From Reticulitermes lucifugus (Eukaryota > Arthropoda > Insecta > Blattodea > Rhinotermitidae), in assembly GCA_026260175.1 (NCBI GenBank), contig JAKCWW010009610.1:3361-23424 (forward strand): a stretch of 20,064 nucleotides of DNA, written 5' to 3'. A program made the translations under genes and the position numbers. Positions 1-7,762 of the stretch are shown piece by piece (within the stretch, counting starts at the first letter, position 1; each line of letters begins with the position of its first letter). The notes beneath the pieces are model-generated. The model worked only from the letters and a program-made list of their open reading frames with translations. It did not search any database and was not told where the DNA came from.

Positions 1-1
1 T

Positions 2-565
2 AACCCTAAGGAACTGCATGAAATGCCGTTGCACTCTCCTAAAGTGACGGTTTGGTGTGGAGTTGGTGTTTTCGGGATTGTTGGCCCGTATTTCTTTGAA
101 ACTGACAATGAAGCAGCCATGACTGTTACTTCAGAACGTTATGTGACTATGTTGGAACACTTTGTTGCACCTTGCCTTCGAGGGCTTGGCATTGACCCCA
201 AAACCCTTCAATTTCAGCAGGATGGAGAAACAGCCCACACTGCACGGAACAGTAAGGACGTTGTTCATGGAATATTCGGAAATGTTATCTCTCGTTTCGG
301 GGACATCGCTTGGCCTGCTCGGTCACTCTATCTTGCTGTCCCCGATTTTTTCCTGTGGGAATTCTTGAAAGACCGTGTGTTCCGGAGGCGCATCATGACT
401 ATTCAAGAACTCAAACAAGCCATTGTTGACGAGGTTGCAGCTATTGATGAGGACCTACGGCGGCGCATGTACGGCAACTTCCGGAAACGCTTACAAGAAT
501 GCATTGATTTAAACGGAGGCCATCTTTCAGACGTAATTTTCAAAAAATCTGCTTGTAATCTTTGA
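2..565 (+). pseudogene. mariner-like (IS630-Tc1-mariner) transposase, C-terminal part
   Basis: The frame is open from base 2, so the gene starts before the window; the methionine at 23 is internal. It encodes about 187 residues to a TGA at 563-565. Recognisable blocks are HSPKVTVWCGV, GPYFFE, QQDGETAHTA (the second catalytic Asp), WPARSLYLAVPDFFLW (the third Asp lies in PDFF) and the C-terminal FRKRLQECIDLNGGHLSDVIF. These match the DDE domain of arthropod mariner-like transposases, which cut and paste DNA at TA sites. The SPDL motif usual before the third Asp reads SLYL here, a sign of decay, although the frame has no stop. Forty residues separate the last two acidic positions, longer than the 34 of classic mariner. 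The terminal inverted repeat is not identifiable in the following 150 bp. Whether the missing N-terminus is intact cannot be judged. Confidence 0.85.
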
Positions 566-1008
566 GTAATAAATGGCATAGTTCAGGGTATTTATCAACG
601 GTTTCGTTTTGTTTTTCCTGTTACTATTCCAATATCTATGACCCTTTGAATTGTGTCAGTCGGCTCCGTGCCACTCTGTATGTATCTAGTATCAAAGTTT
701 TTGATCTGAAGGGATACAGTCCCTGTACCATTTACTGATGCATCTCATGTAGCAGTGTTGTGTACAGAAAACACATCAATAAACGGCACATCCTTTTGGG
801 CCGAGAATTTTGATACTAGATGTTTGTATGCATATAGCCACACACAATATAAACAGTGGCACATCAATGAATTTTATTCAACAACATGTCAGCATCACAT
901 TGTCTGTAGTATCCATGTCTTTACATTTATACCTGCCATTATGTATTTTTAACATTGTGTATGTAAATTTGATGTATTAATTTTATATTCCTTTGCATTA
1001 ATGTCTCC
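566..1008. other. no gene recognised; transposon flank
   Basis: AT-rich sequence after the transposase stop. It contains a 13-bp inverted repeat at 684-696 and 809-821 (ATCTAGTATCAAA and its complement) that could be the ends of a very small element, but nothing else supports that. The right end leads into the hammerhead-like core at 1009, so part may be the tail of a plus-strand Penelope-like element. Confidence 0.4.
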
Positions 1009-1040
1009 CTGAGGACGGTAATTTATCTCTGAAACATGTA
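1009..1040 (+). ncRNA. hammerhead-ribozyme-like core (degenerate), plus strand
   Basis: CTGAGGA at 1009-1015 fits the CUGANGA core. GGTAA (1017-1021) can pair with TTATC (1023-1027) as stem II with one G-U pair and a very short loop. GAAAC follows at 1031-1035. Hammerhead cores of this arrangement are known from the pseudo-LTRs of Penelope-like elements. A convincing stem III with a cleavage site was not found, so this is probably inactive. Confidence 0.42.
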
Positions 1041-1099
1041 GGGTGTTCATGCATATGGATGATTTGGGATTTTATATAAACTGCATTTGTTGGTGTATG

Positions 1100-1500
1100 T
1101 GTCAATGTACAAACTCTGTGAGTGGGTCCAGCAGTATGGCCAGCATAAATGATATAATGAATAAAATGTTCTCAGGCTAGCAGCTGTGTCAGATTGCTTT
1201 GTGGTGAGTAAACCAACGTTCCAAGGACCATCTCCACCCTCGTCATCAGGGAACTGACTACCTCTGAAAGCTGTCCACATCATTATATGCCTGTCCATTA
1301 CAGCTGGTGGTGAGACAAGAGGGTTTGGTGGGCGAAATCAAGTACCTGCTCTGCTAGGTCCTCCTCTTACGTTCATTAACATGTTGGTTATAACCAGGAC
1401 TGGCTCAGTATGAAGCCACTGTCTTTGTTAAAATTATTCTTGTTCAAGTGTATTTCAATTGCTTCCTTTAACAGGCGGTCCACGTCTAGTACAGGAAGTG
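1100..1500 (-). mobile_element. Penelope-like element, 3' end
   Basis: On the minus strand, codons from about 1480 down to 1388 read RLLKEAIEIHLNKNNFN, KDSGF and LSQSW, then a stop. This resembles the short tail that follows the GIY-YIG nuclease in Penelope-like retroelements, which couple a reverse transcriptase to that nuclease. About 140 bp after the stop comes a hammerhead-like core (1211-1249), the expected order for a 3' pseudo-LTR. The rest of the element (reverse transcriptase, nuclease core) is absent upstream, so it is 5' truncated. The left limit near 1100 is approximate. Confidence 0.6.
1211..1249 (-). ncRNA. hammerhead-ribozyme-like core, minus strand
   Basis: On the minus strand CTGATGA (1249-1243) is a perfect CUGAUGA core. 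CGAGG (1242-1238) pairs with CCTTG (1226-1222) as a five-pair stem II with one G-U, and GAAC (1221-1218) stands where GAAA is expected. ACGTTGG follows. The placement downstream of a Penelope-like coding tail fits the known habitat of such ribozymes. The A to C change in the core would probably impair cleavage. A defined stem III and stem I could not be drawn confidently. Confidence 0.5.
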
Positions 1501-1519
1501 CCTTTACTGTTAGGGTCAA

Positions 1520-1624
1520 GCGATCCAAGATGAAACAATAGGAACAACTTGCCCAGTGACACAGTCTCACATCGCAGAAGACTTTCATCTTCAGAGACAC
1601 CACTATAAGAAACTCAAATCTCAC
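1520..1624 (-). repeat. fragment resembling a common insect repeat (RFEVLTAVS...DVAPC type)
   Basis: The minus-strand frame begins RFEFLIVVSLKMKVFCDVRL. This resembles a phrase that recurs in many insect genome translations (RFE-LTAVS-KM-VFWDV-PC). Its element class is unknown to me. It directly precedes the Penelope-like tail in the same frame, so it could alternatively belong to that element. Low certainty, based on memory of the pattern only. Confidence 0.3.
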
Positions 1625-1684
1625 ATGGTAATAAACTGAGACAATGTGTAAAGAAAAGCTGCAAAATACCTTTATAGCTTCAGA

Positions 1685-2225
1685 ATTTTAAGTCCATCAA
1701 TTATCATGGTGATCAAAGCCGGAATGATAAGATGGGCGAGGCATGTAGCATGCATGGGGGATTCTAAGTTTTAGTTGGAAAACCTGAAAGAGATCTTGCG
1801 ACACATGTTGGTGGGACAACAACACTGAAATTCACCATAACCTTTATCCGACAGGTCTGGTATTTAAATTTTAAGGCATGGTTTGTGAAAAAGGTATTAT
1901 TTGAACAGAAAAAGACAAAATTATGAAAGACATGGCATTTCATGGAAATTAAAAGCAATTAAGCAGCATGCCTTAAAATGCAGTAAATTTCCTTGTTGCC
2001 TAAATACATAAAATTAATTTTTGGGGTGTTTTCTTTACGTCTTTTAAAGGTTAAATAATAGCATGGAAGAATGTGGTCAGGATTCATTTAGATCAAAATA
2101 TGAACCTATATTGGACCACAGTAAACATGGTACAGAACCTTCAGGGAATTTCTTGGCCAGCTGAGCAACTATTAGCTTCTCAAATAGGACATCATTCCAT
2201 GGACTGAAAGAAACATGGGATATGG
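1685..2225 (+). pseudogene. RTE-like LINE, 3' end of reverse transcriptase ORF and 3' UTR
   Basis: The plus strand reads SPSIIMVIKAGMIRWARHVA followed by CMGD, matching the RVIKSRRMRWAGHVARMG thumb/C-terminal block of an RTE-like non-LTR retrotransposon abundant in arthropods. The following bases keep the GKPEGK-type region (GTTGGAAAACCTGAAAGAGA near 1775) but the frame is broken. The homology resumes around 2120-2215, where AACCTTCAGGGAATTTCTTG and the next 60 bases resemble the 3' end of the same family. A short inverted-repeat insert (1869-1978) lies between the two parts. Everything upstream of the C-terminus is missing, as usual for 5'-truncated LINE copies. Confidence 0.7.
1869..1978. 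mobile_element. TTAA-flanked short inverted repeat, possible MITE
   Basis: TTTTAAGGCATG at 1869-1880 is the exact reverse complement of CATGCCTTAAAA at 1967-1978. The TTAA tetranucleotides at 1871-1874 and 1973-1976 flank GGCATG...CATGCC ends. TTAA target duplication is the hallmark of piggyBac-type transposition. It sits inside the RTE 3' end and roughly accounts for the extra length there. The inverted repeat is short, so chance is not excluded. Confidence 0.35.
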
Positions 2226-2374
2226 AAATCTGGTACACAGTGTGTAAAATATCCTCCATACATTTCATTTTTGCACACTAACCACAAAAGTGGACACTTT
2301 ATCTTAGTGTACTGTGTCAGGGGTGACAAATTACCAACACCTGTAATACAATCAATGTGCCACCGGGTACTCAC

Positions 2375-2537
2375 ATGAGATGCTGACACCCCAACAAGGT
2401 GTCTGTGAGTGTCTGGAATGTTGGCTGCCCTAGAACAGTTGCCAATGGCGTTTTCTGGTGGTGAATCTGAGCCGGAACGAGATTTGACTGAGGCTTCATA
2501 TGGGGCCAGAAACTGGCTTGTCTCATTTGCAAACACC
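2375..2537 (-). CDS. Nak: Nak exon: FANETSQFLAPYEASV segment
   Basis: The exon is 163 nt: one base finishing a split Lys codon, then 54 codons beginning VFANETSQFLAPYEASVKSR and ending VGVSASH. Insect Nak proteins carry a segment like this directly after SDTSAFNK (recognised from family knowledge, not aligned here). Borders: a strong acceptor with seven T before CAG (exon starts at 2537) and a consensus donor GTGAGT starting at 2374. It ends in phase 0. No later Nak exon (the expected WNPF-type segments) is recognisable between 1 and 2374, so the protein continues to the left of the window. The nearest downstream sequence is an old RTE 3' end about 150 bp into the next intron. Confidence 0.88.
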
Positions 2538-2983
2538 CTGAAAAAAACACAATAAAACCATTACATTTACAAAATCTCTAATAAGATCTGTGCTCTTCTG
2601 GGAAATTATGCAGTGTCAAATGATAATCCTTGGGAGAATGTATCGGTCCCACATTCAGGGGTCAAGAAGTCCAAGACTTGGACTCGGTCAACATCACGGC
2701 AGAAGCCTGAACATGGAAAACGTTTAATAGATCAATGTCACCCATTACAAAAGACAATACCACTTGCAAATATTGGTACATATACTGTACACAACCAACA
2801 ATTTAAAATGAATCATTACAGTTTCTGTTAGTCTAATTTCATTTTAATATTAAGAAAGTAGCTCAAAAGACCACTGGCAGCAATGGTTTGGTTGGAAAAT
2901 AGGATTCACAGAAAAAAAAAACCCACAATGGTTGCAAACGACTGTGAACGCAACAAACAGAAGTGCAAACATGGAAAATATAC

Positions 2984-3276
2984 TTAACCCTTTCTTTTCC
3001 ACATTTTTCATGCACTGACATTTCCCTTTTGTCAGTATTTCAGATTTTGATATTTTTTGCCATTCAATTTTTCCTAAAAAAAGTTCACTGCCTCTTCAAC
3101 TTAACAATCTTCAAACACGCATGAAAATTTGAACATTCAAATATTTTCAACCCAAATTTATCACCACTGGTTGAAACAAAACACAGGACATACTGGAAAC
3201 AAATATATTTGGGGTTGGACCAGCAGACATGCTAGACAGACACAACTACATTTGTGTTGGCCCCAAAAGGGTTATT
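2984..3276. mobile_element. piggyBac-like MITE (TTAACCCTTT ends)
   Basis: The left end is TTAACCCTTTC at 2984; the right end is AAAAGGGTTATT, ending about 3276. Read inward, both ends give TWAACCCTTT. TTAA-starting CCCTT termini are typical of piggyBac-like non-autonomous elements. The right TTAA has become TTAT. The 290-bp interior is AT-rich and non-coding. It shares its end motif with the element at 19099-19261. Confidence 0.5.
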
Positions 3277-3814
3277 TACCCTAAACAAATATTATGCAGT
3301 TGCATTTTTCTATTACAGATGTAACAGATTGTGAATCACCAAAGGCCCAACTGTAATAATGTACTGTAAAGGTCGCACCTCCCTAATCCATCTCCCTTGG
3401 GAAATGGCCGGCATTGGACCCCATGGGTGGTCAAGCATATTATGGTGTCAAAACATACACAGGACTTCAAAAAAAATTTTAATGCACTAGCAAAAGCCAG
3501 CCATCACAAAAAACTGGAAAAGAAATAGTTTATTTTAACCACATTTTAATGTAAATGGACAAGGAATTGAACAAACATAAACTTTTCTGCAAGTAATGTC
3601 AACTCACTCACCCCCAGAATGCATTGTGTATGTAGAAAACAAGTGAAGATTCATGAAATTTACAATAAACATCCTACTTAGATAACAAATGAAAAAGAGC
3701 AAAATCCTCATGTAAACTTAAAAGTACACCGCCACCACCACCACTACTGCCGCCACCAGCATTATAAACACAAGAATCAAACATGCTAAAAATTAAATAA
3801 GAGAAATAATAAAT

Positions 3815-5055
3815 AAAGTTTGAGGATAAAAGTGGTGACTCAAAGGACAGTTTTTATGAGGAATTAGAGCAGGTGTTACCATCACTTTCCTCAGAACTAC
3901 ATAAAAATTCTGTTGGGAGACTTTAATGCAAAATTTGGGAGAGAGGATATTTTCAAGCCAAAACAACTGGGAATGAGAGTTTACATGAGGATAGTAATGC
4001 TAATGATGTTAGAGTAATAAACTTTGCCACATCAAAAGATTCAATCTCAAGAAGCTAAGTGAGTTGGAAGTTAGGAAACAGTATCAGATTAAAATCTCAA
4101 ACACATTTGCAGCTTCAGGGAACCTAAATGACAGCAGGGACATAAAGAGGGCTTGGGAAGACATGAAAGAGAATATAAACATTTCAGTTAAAGACAGTCT
4201 AGGTCAGCATGAACAGAAGCAGCATAAACCATAGTTTAATGAAGAATGTTCACAATTTTTATATCAAAGTAAGCAGGATAAATGCAGTTTTTACAGGATC
4301 AAAACCAAACTAATGTAGATAATCCAAACAATGTAATCCATAAAGCTAGTAGACATTTCAGGAACAAAAACAGGGTATATCTGAAAGCTAAAATTAATGA
4401 ACTTGAAACAAACAGAACAAGAATATGAGAGACTTGTATAGGGGCATCAATAACTTTAAGGAGGTTTACCAGCCTAGAACTACTATAGTAAAGGATAAGG
4501 AGGGTGATCTGGTTGCTGACCCCCCACAGTATTTTGGTTAGGTGGAGGAATCATTTCTCACAGCTACTGAATGTACATGGGGTTCATGATGTTAGGCAGA
4601 CTGAAATACATACAGCAGAGCCACTAACGCCCCAGCCCAGTGCCTGAGGTTGAGATGGCTACTGAAAAGCTAAAAAGATACACATCACCAGGTACTGATC
4701 AAATTCCAGCAGAATTGATTAAAGCAGGAGGTAGGAAAATTCGTTCTGACATTCATAATCTTCTTAATTCTATTTGGAATAAGGTGGGACTAAGCAGTGG
4801 AAGAAGTCTATCACTGTGCCTATTTATAAGAAGGGTGATAAAACAGACTGTAGTAATTATTGAAGCATATCACTTTTGTTAACTACATACAAAATTCTAT
4901 CCAAAATCTTCCTGTGAATGTTAACTCCATATGCAGATGAAATTTTTAGAGACCATCAGTGTGGTTTTTGACATAACAGGTCAACTACTGATCATGCATT
5001 CTGCATTCGTCAAAATAGTTGAGAAAAAATGGGAATACAATGAGGCAGTGCATCA
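3815..5055 (+). pseudogene. RTE-like LINE: endonuclease C-part and N-terminal reverse transcriptase, decayed
   Basis: Broken plus-strand frames read DSFYEELEQVLPSLS, then GDFNAKFGREDIFKP (an endonuclease core motif, near 3916), INFATSKD, a jump, NKNRVYLKAKINELETN, LLNVHGVHDVRQTEIHTAEP, SPGTDQIPAELIKAGG (4696-4740), SITVPIYKKGDKTDCSNY, CGF...RSTTDHAFCIRQIVEK and EYNEAVH. This is the order endonuclease, linker, reverse-transcriptase fingers of an RTE-like non-LTR retrotransposon. The C-terminal endonuclease part is deleted near 4045, and stops and frameshifts are frequent. Homology stops abruptly at 5055, in front of a hairpin. The same final stretch recurs inverted at 6100-6345. Confidence 0.85.
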
Positions 5056-5110
5056 GTGTGTCCGGTGAAGTGTCCTGTACTAACTCTACACAACACTTCA
5101 CCAGACATAC
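5056..5110. repeat. strong hairpin at the RTE break point
   Basis: TGTCCGGTGAAGTGT (5059-5073) pairs with ACACTTCACCAGACA (5093-5107) with one mismatch. As RNA the stem can extend through 5056-5058 and 5108-5110 using a G-U pair. The loop is 19 nt. The left foot coincides with the last base of RTE homology, so the hairpin marks the terminus of the inserted DNA. Confidence 0.8.
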
Positions 5111-5450
5111 TACATTCTGAGCTATAGGATGAGATTGACGTAGATCAAATATATGATTGTATACATGGCCAACAGCCAGTAAAACCTTTTAAAAAAATAT
5201 TTATATGTTTTAAACGTCTGAGTCAAATCATGTAACAATATTTGTATATGATAATTTTTACTGTGTTATAAGACATATTAGCTTATATCACTGACTTAGA
5301 CACATTGTATTATTTGCCCTTAATGTTCAGTTTCATGACTATAGGCACCTATTCATTTTAATATTGTGAGTGGCATGTGTACTTCCATTACAATGCCAAA
5401 CGTATGTGTATCTGGATGCCATAGATACTTGTGATTCTTTGATGCGCCCC

Positions 5451-5478
5451 CTGAGGATGGCAAATTGATTGCCAGAAC
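5451..5478 (+). ncRNA. hammerhead-ribozyme-like core (degenerate), plus strand
   Basis: CTGAGGA at 5451-5457 fits CUGANGA. GGCAA (5459-5463) and TTGCC (5469-5473) form a perfect five-pair stem II with a 5-nt loop. AGAAC then stands where GAAAC would be expected, so the core is altered. The next bases (TTAAGTAGGGG) parallel the bases after the core at 1009-1040, suggesting a shared Penelope-like ancestor. Confidence 0.45.
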
Positions 5479-5577
5479 TTAAGTAGGGGTTACAAAATAC
5501 ACCTTACTTTGTTAATAATTCTTGTGCATTAGTTGGTTTAACTTAAACTTATGACAAAATGCACGGTACATATAACA

Positions 5578-6345
5578 TGAAATTTTGATTTGTTAGTGTT
5601 CTTCCCAAATATCTGAACTGTTCCACTTTTTCAAAGGATTTATTACCTATCTTTATGTTGTGATTTTGTCCTGTGTGCCAGCTTCAAGACATGACCATAT
5701 ACTTAAGTTTTCTCAGCATTTACTTCTAGACCAATGTCTTTACTAGCGACTACTAAAGCTTCCGTGTTTTTTTTTACAGTATGTATGCTTCTACCCAATA
5801 CATTAACATCATCAGCATAAACCAGAAACTGATGCATGATGTTTAATTTCAAGCCCCCTGGTTTGCTTGAACCTTCCTAATGGCATATTCTAAAGTAAAG
5901 TTGAACAGCAATGACGATAGAGCATCTCCTTGTTTCAATCCAATCTTAACAGGAAACATGTCAGACAAATGCCTGCCTACAAAGACTCTGCTATACGTTT
6001 CATTTAGACAGATTTTTGTTAGTCTTACTAGTTTGACAGGGATACCAAACTCAATGAGATTATATAAGACCTCCCTCCTAAAGACAGGCTTTCTTGAAAT
6101 GATGCACTGCCTCATTGTATTCCCATTTTTTCTGCACTATTTGACGAACGCAGAATATATGATCAGTAGTTGACATGTAATGCAAAAATCACACTGATGA
6201 TCCCCAATAATTTCAACTGCATACAGAGTTAACCTTGATAGAAGGATGTCTGAAAAAATATTGTATGCAGTTGATAAGAATGATATGGCTCGATAATTAC
6301 TACCATCTGTTTATAAATAGGGAAAACTTTACCTTTATATGTTAC
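5578..6345 (-). pseudogene. RTE-like LINE: reverse transcriptase fingers to thumb, decayed, minus strand
   Basis: On the minus strand from about 6345: PIYK-like remains, CNYRA-type region, DHQCDF, STTDHIFCVRQIVQKKWEYN, then REVLYNLIEFGIPVKLVRL, CLNETYSRVFVGRHLSDMFP, GLKQGDALSSLLFNFTLEYA and AIRKVQANQG. After a +1 frameshift near 5850 it gives FLVYADDVNVLGRSIHTVKK and ASKDIGLEVNAEKT. The YADD catalytic palm motif and the GLKQGDALS motif B are both kept. A deletion of about a dozen bases removes part of motif A after EAVH. It belongs to the same RTE-like family as the plus-strand copy, and their overlap forms inverted arms of about 235 bp. Confidence 0.85.
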
Positions 6346-6807
6346 ACACACAGATCAATAATTGCTGGCTAATAATCACATATAAAATGTACTTACAGAT
6401 ATCTCTCTGTAAGATACATTGCACCTACCCAAACCCATGTACGTGGTGTGAACCAGCCCACTCACCAATACAATACATAACATACAATGTTTTCATATTA
6501 TGACACAGTGAACATGCTTGTTAAAAGTTGGGAGGGTACAAGTAGCTCAGTGCAAGCACAAAAGTTGTACTCTTCTGGTGAGCCACACACAACATACGGC
6601 AAGGTATTGGAAATATGTTGTGTAGCACTGAACAGTGTGTTCTTAATCAAATCACATGAAAGAAATTCATCTTACAGTAAATGCCGAGGTAATTTTCACC
6701 AAAAAGTTACTGGTCCTAACGTACCTAGCAAATTGATCACAGATTAGTAAAAAAAAAGTTGTTATAGCATTGGATCAGTGTTGGATATAAAGAAAAGTAG
6801 AAGATGG

Positions 6808-7129
6808 AGTTTCCCATGTGGTGGCCGGGAATTAGAATAGCCCCAACGTACCCCATGCACGTCGTAGGAGGCGACTAAAATGGGGACCAAGTGCCTGGGG
6901 GTATAACTGGGCCACCCTGCCTCTGGGGGACATAGATACGGAGACACCGGAGAAGGAAAACTCTTATAAAACCCGGTCCACCAGTGGTGGTTAGGCAAGG
7001 GGCTAACAACACCTTCCTGTAAAAATTTAATCATTCAGAAGCCCAATGAGGGAGGCTAAGGTCAAACTTAAAGGACCATAATGCTATAGAAGAAGAAGAA
7101 GAAGAAGAAGAAGAAGAAGAAGAAGAAAA
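6808..7129 (+). mobile_element. RTE-related short element (LINE 5'-region or SINE) with GAA tail
   Basis: The body includes CGTAGGAGGCGACTAAAA, AAGTGCCTGGGGGTATAAC, TGGGCCACCCTGCCTCTGGG and AGGCAAGGGGCTAACAAC. I recall this combination from the 5' untranslated region of arthropod RTE-like LINEs and related SINEs. It ends in about 40 bases of GAA repeat (7088-7129). AGAAGATGG occurs just before (6799-6807) and just after (7130-7138), a candidate 9-bp target-site duplication, which supports a complete short insertion. Confidence 0.55.
7088..7129 (+). repeat. (GAA)n tail
   Basis: A run of AGA/GAA triplets with a slightly A-richer end, the simple-repeat tail of the short element just upstream. 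Confidence 0.9.
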
Positions 7130-7136
7130 AGAAGAT

Positions 7137-7750
7137 GGCGTACATTAGCAGAAGAAAAATTCGATGAAATTGGATATTTCTTAGAAAGAAGTCCAAGGAA
7201 ATCTTTTACACATAGCCCCACAATCTGGAATATTGGTGGGATCTGTTCATATAGCAATGAGACTTCTCAAACTGTAACCATATAAGGTCTCTGTTGTTCA
7301 GAAACTCCTGATAATGGTGCAAGTTTCATTTTTGCAATTGGTTGTGATCTGCACATCATGGAACTGTTCACCCCAGAAGTGTTATTTTTAGTTATAAAGT
7401 ATGGCTGCAGTCAAGTGGGTATGTCACCACTCATAATAATTGCTGCTGGAGTTCAGAAAATCCACATCAGTTGCATGAACATTCTCTTCATAAAATTATG
7501 TTGGAGCATGGTGTGCAGGTTACCTCCAAGAGAATAATATTTTTGCAGTGAAATTATAAATTATGAATGTTATGTCCATTTGATACACAGACTCTTTTTC
7601 TAGGAACCGACAAATGAGAAAAGATATTTACGTCACATGACAATGCTACAGCTCACACAATCAATCAATTCCTGCTACCCCTGAGAGATGCATTTGGTGA
7701 GCCAGTTATCCATAACTTGCCTCCAGATTCCCCACATTTAAGACATCAGC
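7137..7750 (+). pseudogene. mariner-like transposase, decayed
   Basis: Plus-strand frames give LAEEKFDEIGYFLERSPRKS, then after a shift PQSGILVGSVHIAMRLLKL and PYKVSVVQKLL (the helix-turn-helix DNA-binding part). Further on come WSSENPHQLHEHSLHKI, then HDNATAHT (second catalytic Asp at 7639-7641) and LRDAFGEPVIHNLPPDSPHL. These match arthropod mariner-like transposases of the type with ENPH...LHE...H and QQDxATAHT motifs. The catalytic region is shortened, several stops and frameshifts are present, and the sequence runs into a GT tract before the C-terminus. It is clearly dead and distinct from the copies at 2-565 and 10197-11262. Confidence 0.7.
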
Positions 7751-7762
7751 TTTTCACAATTT

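Larger units (their letters stand above)
5056..5577. mobile_element. unidentified insert between two RTE copies (hairpin at left, hammerhead-like core at right)
   Basis: The segment lies exactly between the end of the plus-strand RTE copy (5055) and the end of the minus-strand copy (about 5578). It opens with an 18-bp-class hairpin (5056-5110), continues AT-rich without coding potential, and contains a hammerhead-like core at 5451-5478. No reverse-transcriptase or transposase motif is present. It may be a solo Penelope-like pseudo-LTR or a non-autonomous hammerhead retroelement; neither is proven. No clear target-site duplication was found. Confidence 0.4.

Noticed and set aside
1047..1298. 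83-codon minus-strand frame
   Set aside because: It reads through the non-coding 3' end of the Penelope-like element, including the hammerhead-like core, without protein similarity.
2077..2268. Minus-strand frame preceded by a good acceptor-like TTTCTTTCAG, with WNDVLFEKL at its start, considered as the next Nak exon
   Set aside because: The plus strand of the same bases matches the 3' end of the RTE-like LINE (ISWPAEQLLASQ-type reading). Nothing after FEKL resembles Nak, and no donor follows in a sensible place.
5808..5820. CTGATGA-like bases on the minus strand near 5815
   Set aside because: They are part of the codons of the YADD motif of the RTE reverse transcriptase.
5056..6345. Twin-priming (5' inversion) as explanation for the two inverted RTE copies
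   Set aside because: Twin priming inverts the 5' segment and places it upstream of the 3' segment. Here the two copies are tail to tail, overlap in content by about 235 bp and are separated by an unrelated insert.
6762..7034. 90-codon minus-strand frame with many Pro and Trp
   Set aside because: It is antisense to the RTE-related short element; the plus strand carries the recognisable repeat.
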